From the NCBI GenBank assembly GCA_913020235.1, contig CAJWBT010000165.1, forward strand, positions 1-5,828: a DNA stretch of 5,828 nt, in the 5' to 3' direction. This document shows positions 1-5,118 of the stretch, in pieces. The notes under the pieces are model-generated. The model saw nothing but the letters and a program-made list of their open reading frames with translations. It made no database searches and was not told the DNA's origin. Each line of letters starts with the position of its first letter. The stretch's first letter is position 1. The DNA is from an uncultured Chloroflexota bacterium. Lineage in GTDB: Bacteria; Chloroflexota; Dehalococcoidia; UBA3495. A program made the translations under genes and the position numbers.

Positions 1-1053
1 TTCGACAAGATGAACCGGCAGTTCCTGGAGTTCGAGTGGGGCGACGGCTTCCCCATCGTGCCCGCGACACCGGAGAAGGTGGAGCGGATGCTGAAGGGCA
101 CCACCCGGAGCCCTAGTGACGTGATAACGGTGCTTCAACCCGGGTCCGGCCTTGCCACCGTGGAGAAGATCGCCATCAACGCCGTGATGGCCGGCTGCGA
201 ACCGGTGCACCTGCCCATCCTCATCGCCACCTGCGAGGCCTACACCGGCCTGGGAGACCGGGTCCGAGGCATGGCCATGTCCACCAGCCCCCATGCGCCG
301 CTCATGGTCGTCAACGGGCCGATCGCCCAAGAGATTGGCATCAACTCCAAACGATGTGCTTTGGGGCCGGGGGCCCAGTCCCGGCATAACATTGTCCTGG
401 GCAGGGCCCTCAGGCTCATCATGATGAACGTCGGACATTGCTACCCCGGCCACATGGACCTGGACACTATCGGCTCGGCCCGCAAGTTCAGCATGTGTGT
501 CGCGGAAAATGAGGAAGAGAGCCCCTGGGAGGCCTTCCACGTCGAGAAGGGGTTTGACAAGGACGCGAGCACCGTAACCCTCTTTGCCACCAGAGACGAG
601 ATAGATGTAAACGACCTGGACAACTGGACGCCGGAGGGAGTGCTGAACAGCTTCGCGTTCTTTGGCGCCATCCCCGGAGGCGAGTACCTTGCCCAAACTC
701 ACCCCGGACCGGACCCGTACTATCGGATGCTGCTCATGTTCGGCCCGGAGCACGCCAACATCTGCGGAAAGGCCGGCTGGTCCAAGAAGGCGGTACGGGA
801 GTACGTCTTCCACCAATGCCGCATCAGCGCCAAGCGGCTTCTGAACAAGCCGCGTAACGCCCCCGACACGATCCGCACGCACTGGGAGTGGCTGATGAAC
901 CTCTCCGAGTGGGAGCAGGACCGGATAATCCTGCCGGTGATGGAAAACGCCAACCACATTGAGATTACGGTGGTGGGCGGTCCCGCCGGGAAAAATATGC
1001 TCTACCGGTGCATCGCGGCTCCCTCCACGGCCGTCATAAAGGACCGGGCCTAG
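1..1053 (+). CDS. Conserved protein with DGxPIVPxT and NAVMAGC motifs, 5' end missing
   Basis: The frame is open to the left window edge. The first in-frame ATG is at 10, but the three residues before it (Phe-Asp-Lys) fit the helix that usually precedes the GDG-PIVP motif in this family, so the true start is probably upstream of the window. Counting from that Met, visible landmarks are GDGFPIVPAT (11-20), VEKIAINAVMAGC (51-63, Cys63), VNGPIAQEIGINS (101-113), ALGPG (117-121), GRALRLIMMNVG (131-142), ENEEESPW (166-173) and HVEKGF (177-182). I recognise this as a widespread bacterial family found near, or fused to, UGSC-type (seleno)protein domains; that link is from memory and no UGSC motif is visible here. 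The reaction is unknown. There is no signal peptide or membrane segment, so it is probably cytoplasmic. Cys63 and Cys75 are candidate functional residues. The stop is TAG 1051-1053, followed about 50 bp later by a terminator-like hairpin. Confidence 0.8.
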   Translation, partial: FDKMNRQFLEFEWGDGFPIVPATPEKVERMLKGTTRSPSDVITVLQPGSGLATVEKIAINAVMAGCEPVHLPILIATCEAYTGLGDRVRGMAMSTSPHAPLMVVNGPIAQEIGINSKRCALGPGAQSRHNIVLGRALRLIMMNVGHCYPGHMDLDTIGSARKFSMCVAENEEESPWEAFHVEKGFDKDASTVTLFATRDEIDVNDLDNWTPEGVLNSFAFFGAIPGGEYLAQTHPGPDPYYRMLLMFGPEHANICGKAGWSKKAVREYVFHQCRISAKRLLNKPRNAPDTIRTHWEWLMNLSEWEQDRIILPVMENANHIEITVVGGPAGKNMLYRCIAAPSTAVIKDRA

Positions 1054-1105
1054 GCGCGGATTGAGCCTTCCGCACGCCGGTGAGGCCGGTGGGCGATATC
1101 TCAGA

Positions 1106-1143
1106 GGAGCTTCCCACTACCCATGTTGTGGGAGGCTCCCTTT
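1106..1143 (+). terminator. Terminator-like hairpin after the first gene
   Basis: Bases 1106-1117 pair with 1128-1139 as a 12-bp uninterrupted stem with one G-U pair and a 10-base loop (1118-1127). The stem is followed by C then TTT. The stem is strong, but the U-run is only three bases, so Rho-independent termination would be inefficient or help-dependent. It lies 53 bases after the stop of the upstream gene and 123 bases before the chosen start of the next, which fits either a terminator or a leader attenuator. No T-run follows it on the other strand. Confidence 0.5.
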
Positions 1144-1255
1144 CCACCGTCTCTTTCTGCTGCTCTATGCGAAAGCGCCGGAGGGAACCCGCCGTTAAGG
1201 CCGGTGAGCCAATTCATCGGTGCCGGTCACCAAGCGGGAGTAACCCTGGGCTTGC

Positions 1256-1263
1256 AAAGGAGG
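1256..1263 (+). promoter_or_regulatory. Ribosome binding site AAAGGAGG deciding the oxidoreductase start
   Basis: AAAGGAGG is a near-perfect anti-16S match and sits only two bases before ATG 1266. The spacing is shorter than the usual 5-9 bases, but no other in-frame start fits better. GTG 1284 would be 20 bases away. ATG-less codons between 1080 and 1265 are open but contain the hairpin at 1106-1139 and do not read like the family N-terminus. Confidence 0.7.
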
Positions 1264-1265
1264 TT

Positions 1266-2684
1266 ATGTTAAGAGACAGGAAAGTGGTGACCGAGCCTCG
1301 TCGGGAGATACCGGTGGCGGCGGAGTGCGACGTGCTGGTGGCCGGAGGAGGCCCCGCCGGGTTCGGCGCCGCGTTGGCCGCCAGGCGCACCGGCGCCGAA
1401 ACCCTGTTGATCGAAAGGAACGGCGTGCTCGGCGGCGCGGCGACCGCGGTGCTGATGAATGCCTGGAACTGCCCCGCCGAGAACATGACCGGCGTCGCCA
1501 AAGAGGTGACCAACAAGCTGCTGGAGCGCGGCCAAGCCTCGACCGGCCCGCTGGTGAACTTCGACCCCGAAGCCCTGATGGACCTGGAGCTGGACCTCCT
1601 TCTGGGGGCCGGCGCCAGGTTGCTTCTCTATACTTGGGCGGTCGAGCCCCTGATGGAGGGCAGCCGGGTCCGGGGGGTCATTATCCAGAGCAAATCTGGA
1701 AGACAGGCGATCCTGGCCAAAACGGTGGTGGATGCCACCGGAGACGGCGATATGGCCCACGCGGCCGGGTGCCCCACGGTGAAAGGCAGAGAGGCGGACA
1801 ACAAGATGCGCCCGGTGAACACCTTGATCCGCATCGGCGGGGTCGACCTTGAAGTGCTTCTCCGCTTCTGCCGCCAGAACCCGGAGCAGTTCCAGATGTA
1901 CGGCGCACACCACATCACGGACCCCGATTCCCCGGTCATCCGCCTCTCGGGTTTCTACGGCCTGGTGGACGAGGGGAGAAGGGCCGGGGAGGTGCCGGAA
2001 GAGGTCTTCTACCTGCGCTTGGAAGGTGTGGATCCCCGCCGGGGTACCCTCACCCTGAACTCGGCGCGGGTCTACGACATCGACGGCACCGACATGTGGG
2101 ATATAACCAGAGGAGACATCGAGTCACGGAGGCAGAACAAGCGGCTGTTCGCCTTCGTCAAGGGCCGCATCCCGGGCTGCCAGGATGCCTACCTGATCAG
2201 CTCTTCCACCAATCTGGGCGTGAGGGAAACGCGCCGCATCCGCGGGGAGCACCTTCTGACCGGTGACGAGTTGACCGGCGGCAGGACCCATGCCACCAGT
2301 GTGGGGAGGGTATGGAGGTACCTCTTCGAGGGCTACAAGGGACACACCGCGGACGGGAGAGAAGGCGCTCCCGAGAGCAGGGAGCACAACGGCGCTGAGG
2401 GCAGCCTCCGGTGGTTTGAGGTGCCCTATGGGGTACTGGTTCCCAAAGCGGTGGACGGCCTCACGGTAGGCGGAAGGATCATCTCTCAGACCCATGAGGC
2501 GGACCAATGGACCCGTGCCCAATATGCCTGTATGGTTACGGGCCAGGCGGCGGGAACCGCGGCCGCCCTGTCCGCGATCACCGGCACCGCCCCGCGAAAC
2601 CTCGAAGTGGCCCTGGTCCAGAAGGAACTCATCCGGCAAGGGGTGGATATCGGTGCGGTGGGGGCAGAGTACGCCGGGACCTAG
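1266..2684 (+). CDS. FAD-dependent oxidoreductase (FAD_oxidored, PF12831-like)
   Basis: A 472-residue flavoprotein from ATG 1266. The frame stays open upstream to 1080, but that extension is unlike coding sequence. The N-terminal Rossmann fold shows a dinucleotide motif GGGPAGFGAA (27-36) after a beta strand (DVLVA), and an acidic residue Glu50 at the end of the second strand (LLIER) that should bind the adenosine ribose. GGAAT (56-60) follows. A second FAD-contacting motif, DATGDGD (156-162), is typical of this family, as are NLGVRETRRIRG (316-327), VGGRI (401-405) and the C-terminal helix GQAAGTAAAL (426-435). Length is normal for the family. No Cys-rich cluster, signal peptide or membrane segment is visible, so a soluble cytoplasmic redox enzyme is likely. 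The substrate cannot be read from sequence. Family relatives act on varied organic substrates, some linked to fumarate-reductase-like or tricarballylate-type chemistry. It follows the first gene in the same direction but appears transcriptionally separated by the hairpin. Its stop is 14 bases from the stop of the convergent radical SAM gene. Confidence 0.9.
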   Translation: MLRDRKVVTEPRREIPVAAECDVLVAGGGPAGFGAALAARRTGAETLLIERNGVLGGAATAVLMNAWNCPAENMTGVAKEVTNKLLERGQASTGPLVNFDPEALMDLELDLLLGAGARLLLYTWAVEPLMEGSRVRGVIIQSKSGRQAILAKTVVDATGDGDMAHAAGCPTVKGREADNKMRPVNTLIRIGGVDLEVLLRFCRQNPEQFQMYGAHHITDPDSPVIRLSGFYGLVDEGRRAGEVPEEVFYLRLEGVDPRRGTLTLNSARVYDIDGTDMWDITRGDIESRRQNKRLFAFVKGRIPGCQDAYLISSSTNLGVRETRRIRGEHLLTGDELTGGRTHATSVGRVWRYLFEGYKGHTADGREGAPESREHNGAEGSLRWFEVPYGVLVPKAVDGLTVGGRIISQTHEADQWTRAQYACMVTGQAAGTAAALSAITGTAPRNLEVALVQKELIRQGVDIGAVGAEYAGT

Positions 2685-2698
2685 TGAGGCTCTTGGGC

Positions 2699-3811
2699 TC
2701 AGTTCTCCGCTTCTGGAGTAGAGGGGTATTGCGCTTCGTCGGGTTGGAAAACGCAGTAGGGCTCGGGCGCCAGAGGGTCGCCGGTCACGGCGTAGGCCCG
2801 CGCCCGGCACCCGCCGCAGATCGTGTTGAAAGGGCAGCGGCCGCATTTGCCTTTGAGCGACGCAGGGTCTCGCAGGGAGCGGAAGAGCGCGGATTCGCGG
2901 TACAGGCTCACCACCGAGTCGCGCCGCACGTTGCCTGCCGAGATGGACAGAAAGCCGCTGGGACACACCTCGCCCAGATGAGAGATGAACAGAATGCCCT
3001 TGCCATCGTTGCTGGGCACGCCACGGTAGAGTTCTCTGAGTTGGTGCGGAGCCAGCCCGTCCAGGCCTTGACCCTCGCTCGCCAGGCGCCTCAGCACCTG
3101 TACTCGCCTGAAGTGCTGGCCCAAGGTGGTCTTGACCGAGAACGGTACCTGTCCCGAGAGGTCGCATAGCCAGCCAAATACGCGCTCATGTTCTTCCGGT
3201 GAGATGGTGTCCTCCGCCTCAGCGCGCCCCGTGGGAACGAGAAAGAACAGGTCCCACAGCACCGCCCCGGACGACGCCAGCAACTCCGCGATGGCCGGCA
3301 GGTCTTCTACCGAGTGACGGGTGACGGTGGTGTTGATCTGGAAGGCCAGCCCCACGGCCCGCGCCTGCGACATGGCCTTCATGGTCAGCTCAAAAGAGCC
3401 TTCCACGCCCCGAAAGCGGTCGTGGACTGCGGCGCTGGAGCCATCCAGGCTCAGCGAGATGCGAGATACCCCCAGATCTGTGAGCCGTTGGAGCCGCTGA
3501 CGGGTCACCAGTTCCGTCGCGCTGGGCGCGACGGACATGGGGAGGCCCAGGCCCTTCCCATGCTCCACCAAGTCAAAGAGGTCTCGGCGCATGAACGGGT
3601 CCCCGCCCGAAAGGACCACGATTGGCGGGTGGTCGAATGAGGTAAGCTCCTCCAGCACGCGGAAACACTCTCGAGAGGAAAGCTCAAGAGGGCTGCGCTT
3701 GGGCTGGGCCTGGGCCCGGCAATGGCGGCACGCCAGAGCGCAGGCCAGGGTTAACTCCCAGAAAACGACCACCGGGTCCCGGTCTATGTTCACCTGCCGG
3801 GGATCCGTCAT
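2699..3811 (-). CDS. Radical SAM/SPASM protein, BA_1875 (TIGR04053)-like
   Basis: A 370-residue protein from ATG 3811. The radical SAM motif CxxxCxxC is Cys24-Cys28-Cys31 (CALACRHC), preceded by VFWELT. GGDP (69-72) follows and binds the SAM amino group. LSLDG and INTTVTRHS segments continue the barrel, then DLFFLVPTGRAEA, a stretch I associate with the BA_1875 family. The C-terminal SPASM region carries Cys283, Cys323, Cys326, Cys332, Cys335 and Cys353, enough for at least one auxiliary [4Fe-4S] cluster. Relatives include the heme-pathway enzymes AhbD and NirJ, but the substrate of this family is unknown, so no heme role is assigned. Start choice: TTG 3841 is also in frame, 10 codons upstream, with GAGG nine bases before it, while ATG 3811 has only a weak site. 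The ATG already gives the normal short N-terminus. No precursor-peptide gene or other partner is visible next to it, and the gene seems monocistronic from a promoter near 3914-3944. Confidence 0.92.
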   Translation of the reverse strand: MTDPRQVNIDRDPVVVFWELTLACALACRHCRAQAQPKRSPLELSSRECFRVLEELTSFDHPPIVVLSGGDPFMRRDLFDLVEHGKGLGLPMSVAPSATELVTRQRLQRLTDLGVSRISLSLDGSSAAVHDRFRGVEGSFELTMKAMSQARAVGLAFQINTTVTRHSVEDLPAIAELLASSGAVLWDLFFLVPTGRAEAEDTISPEEHERVFGWLCDLSGQVPFSVKTTLGQHFRRVQVLRRLASEGQGLDGLAPHQLRELYRGVPSNDGKGILFISHLGEVCPSGFLSISAGNVRRDSVVSLYRESALFRSLRDPASLKGKCGRCPFNTICGGCRARAYAVTGDPLAPEPYCVFQPDEAQYPSTPEAEN

Positions 3812-3872
3812 GGTCCGCTGTAACCCGTGCTGCAACGTCAAGAAGGGGCCCCTCGTACGGCTGGGTCAAATT

Positions 3873-3889
3873 CGCGGAGAACCGCGGAG
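3873..3889. repeat. Direct heptamer repeat CGCGGAG with 10-bp period
   Basis: CGCGGAG occurs at 3873-3879 and again at 3883-3889, one helical turn apart. It sits just downstream of the predicted transcription start of the radical SAM gene, a place where a repressor could bind. The inner bases can also pair (GCGG with CCGC over a 4-base loop). It is short enough to be chance in GC-rich DNA. Confidence 0.3.
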
Positions 3890-3913
3890 CCAAGAATCAA
3901 CGCTACTACCCCA

Positions 3914-3944
3914 ATTATATCCAGATATCACCGGCGGAAGTCAA
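3914..3944 (-). promoter_or_regulatory. Probable sigma-70-type promoter of the radical SAM gene
   Basis: On the minus strand, TTGACT (3944-3939) lies 19 bases before a perfect TATAAT (3919-3914). The spacer is two bases longer than optimal. The predicted start of transcription is near 3907, giving a leader of about 96 bases to ATG 3811 or 66 to TTG 3841. The match stands out in an otherwise GC-rich gap and points the right way. Confidence 0.55.
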
Positions 3945-3981
3945 CACTGCGGCGCAGCGCAAGATCCATCATATCTCCTGT

Positions 3982-4039
3982 TGCCTCCTGGGGCAGGCGG
4001 AGAGGCAGAAGGAGGCTGATCCGCCCGGCGTGGGCCGGG
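3982..4039. other. Pair of inverted repeats (hairpins) in the intergenic gap
   Basis: TGCCT (3982-3986) pairs with AGGCA (4003-4007), and directly inside it CCTG (3987-3990) pairs with CAGG (3994-3997), leaving a 5-base bulge. GCCTCC (3983-3988) could instead pair with GGAGGC (4011-4016). A second hairpin, CCCGGC (4024-4029) with GCCGGG (4034-4039), has a 4-base loop. No T-run follows on either strand, so these are not clear terminators. They do not match a riboswitch class I know. Confidence 0.3.
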
Positions 4040-4162
4040 TAGATGGTGTTCACCTCAATTCCGGGTGCCCGTTACTTCAGCGAACATGAACGGCTTGCAA
4101 CTGGGACAGGCAGGCATGGGGAACCGCCCGCATCAAATAATCCCCTGCCACCAGGACACCTG

Positions 4163-4171
4163 TGGTACGAT
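4163..4171 (+). promoter_or_regulatory. Possible extended -10 element for the QueG-like gene
   Basis: TGGTACGAT reads as an extended -10 (TG, one base, then TACGAT at 4166-4171). No good -35 is seen about 17 bases upstream, which an extended -10 can tolerate. It would start transcription near 4178, giving a leader of about 27 bases to GTG 4205 and supporting that start over ATG 4043, which lies upstream of it. Confidence 0.3.
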
Positions 4172-4194
4172 CTTGCAGTGATCTTGCTTGAAAC

Positions 4195-4200
4195 GGAGGG
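4195..4200 (+). promoter_or_regulatory. Ribosome binding site GGAGGG deciding the GTG 4205 start
   Basis: GGAGGG ends four bases before GTG 4205 (five from the GGAGG core), ideal spacing. The in-frame ATG at 4043 has no comparable site, and the 54 residues it would add do not resemble the family. Confidence 0.7.
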
Positions 4201-4204
4201 CAAC

Positions 4205-5035
4205 GTGGTTATCACAGACATTACTGCTACAGACGGAACTCTGCTGGCACAGCTATTGGAAAAGGCAACGTCCCTGGGGGCAAGCTACTTCGGCGTCGCT
4301 AACCTGACCCCGGTAAGGTCATTCGTGACCGACCTAGGAGGCGACTTCCTTGCTGATTATCCCGTCGGGGTCTCCTTAGGTGTCGCCCTGGCCGACGGCG
4401 TAGTAGACGAGCTACACCAGCATCTCAACGGCAACGTGGCGCGCACCTACCGGCACCACATTTACGTTGGGGTAGCCGACCAGCTGGACCGCCTGGCCGC
4501 GCGGATAGCTTCCGCCATCGAGGTAAACGGCTACCGGGCGATTCCCGTGCCTTCAAGCGGGTATTACGACCAATCCAAGCTGAGAGGCCTCATCTCCCAC
4601 AAATTGGTCGCCAGCCTGGCGGGGCACGGATGGATCGGTAAGAACTGCCTGCTCACCACGAAGACCCATGGGCCGCGGGTCCGGTGGGTCACCATACTCA
4701 CCGACGCCCCGCTTACGGGCGACGGCGGAGTGCCAGCCGTGGTGGATCACTGCAAGAATTGCAACCTGTGCGTTGACCTCTGCCCGGTGCAGGCATTCAC
4801 CGGCATCAAGTTCAACCCCGAAGACCCGGTGGAAGTCCGCTTCGACACGCGAAAGTGCCAGCAGTATCTGCGCGGGCGGGAGGAGACGCATGGCGCGAGT
4901 GTGTGCGGCATCTGCGTCCACGTCTGCCCCCACGGCTGGAGCATGAAGCGGAAGAAGAACGCCGGCCGGACTACGGCCCATCTTTTGCGCGAGAGGCTTG
5001 CCGGGGTGGCAAACGCCGTGTCAGGCAGCCCTTAA
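4205..5035 (+). CDS. QueG-like protein with two [4Fe-4S] clusters
   Basis: A 276-residue protein from GTG 4205. The frame is open back to ATG 4043, but the ribosome site and the N-terminus (a helix then GASYFGVANLTPV) favour the GTG. HGWIGKN (141-147 region, His141) and the following RVRWVTILTDAPL are hallmark stretches of the epoxyqueuosine-reductase superfamily. Two ferredoxin-type clusters follow: Cys183, Cys186, Cys189, Cys193-Pro in one group, and Cys218, Cys234, Cys237, Cys241-Pro in the other. By family knowledge these pass electrons to a corrinoid in true QueG (queuosine tRNA modification) and in the related reductive dehalogenases. This protein is shorter than typical QueG, and no other queuosine gene is present, so a tRNA role is not assigned; it belongs to the broad QueG-like group of uncertain substrate. 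No Tat signal or membrane anchor is seen, so it is probably cytoplasmic and not a classical RdhA. It is divergent from the radical SAM gene and may be cotranscribed with the amidohydrolase 83 bp downstream. Confidence 0.88.
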   Translation: MVITDITATDGTLLAQLLEKATSLGASYFGVANLTPVRSFVTDLGGDFLADYPVGVSLGVALADGVVDELHQHLNGNVARTYRHHIYVGVADQLDRLAARIASAIEVNGYRAIPVPSSGYYDQSKLRGLISHKLVASLAGHGWIGKNCLLTTKTHGPRVRWVTILTDAPLTGDGGVPAVVDHCKNCNLCVDLCPVQAFTGIKFNPEDPVEVRFDTRKCQQYLRGREETHGASVCGICVHVCPHGWSMKRKKNAGRTTAHLLRERLAGVANAVSGSP

Positions 5036-5036
5036 T

Positions 5037-5076
5037 CGCCGGCAGGAAAAAGCCAACCCTCGGCTGACCTGCGGCG
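5037..5076 (+). other. Intergenic hairpin between the QueG-like and amidohydrolase genes
   Basis: Bases 5037-5041 plus 5043-5046 pair with 5068-5076 (nine pairs, G5042 bulged). Inside, AGCC (5051-5054) pairs with GGCT (5062-5065) over a 7-base loop. No U-run follows (GCGATTCTG), so it is not a standard Rho-independent terminator. It could be an mRNA stabiliser or processing site, or a Rho-aided end. It begins two bases after the stop codon. Confidence 0.4.
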
Positions 5077-5099
5077 CGATTCTGAAACGATTCGGCTGG

Positions 5100-5118
5100 A
5101 AGGAGGGCATGAGGAACG
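5100..5118 (+). promoter_or_regulatory. Double ribosome-site region before the amidohydrolase
   Basis: AAGGAGGG (5100-5107) is followed after one base by ATG 5109, which is in a different frame and opens a 42-codon frame to 5237. The amidohydrolase ATG 5119 is 12 bases from GGAGG (5102-5106) but only four from a second site, GAGG (5111-5114). An in-frame TGA at 5110-5112 rules out any start further upstream for the amidohydrolase. Confidence 0.5.

Larger units (their letters stand above)
3842..4162. other. Divergent intergenic region, structured, no convincing gene
   Basis: This is the gap between the divergent radical SAM and QueG-like genes. Frames are open through parts of it (for example + 4043-4204, in frame with the next gene, and + 3827-4042), but the peptides are arginine-, proline- or low-information-rich, lack ribosome sites and look like GC-driven open frames. 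Contents seen are a 10-bp palindrome AGGGGCCCCT (3844-3853), a direct repeat CGCGGAG (3873-3879 and 3883-3889), the minus-strand promoter, and two hairpins between 3982 and 4039. Confidence 0.6.

Noticed and set aside
1080..1265. N-terminal extension of the oxidoreductase by 62 codons
   Set aside because: It contains the 12-bp hairpin, lacks a start-proximal ribosome site, and does not look like the family; AAAGGAGG marks ATG 1266.
1141..1265. Riboswitch in the oxidoreductase leader
   Set aside because: Small hairpins are present, but the conserved boxes of cobalamin, FMN, TPP, c-di-GMP, SAM or ZTP classes were not found by eye.
1269..1913. Minus-strand open frame of 214 codons inside the oxidoreductase
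   Set aside because: It is the complement of the clear FAD-binding region; the peptide is His/Gly/Ala/Arg-rich with no recognisable fold.
2685..2698. Bidirectional terminator between the convergent genes
   Set aside because: The gap is only 14 bases, and nearby inverted repeats are four pairs or shorter with no T-run on either strand.
2124..3167. Long minus-strand open frame (347 codons) across the end of the oxidoreductase and the radical SAM gene
   Set aside because: It is antisense to one strongly supported gene and out of frame within the other; it is Arg/Pro/Gly-rich with no domain motif, as expected in GC-rich DNA.
2507..3169. Plus-strand open frame of 220 codons spanning the convergent gene ends
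   Set aside because: It overlaps the oxidoreductase in another frame and is antisense to the SPASM region; composition is Arg/Ala/Pro-rich.
4043..4204. N-terminal extension of the QueG-like protein by 54 codons
   Set aside because: It has no ribosome site and a low-information peptide; a GGAGGG at ideal spacing and a typical family N-terminus support GTG 4205.
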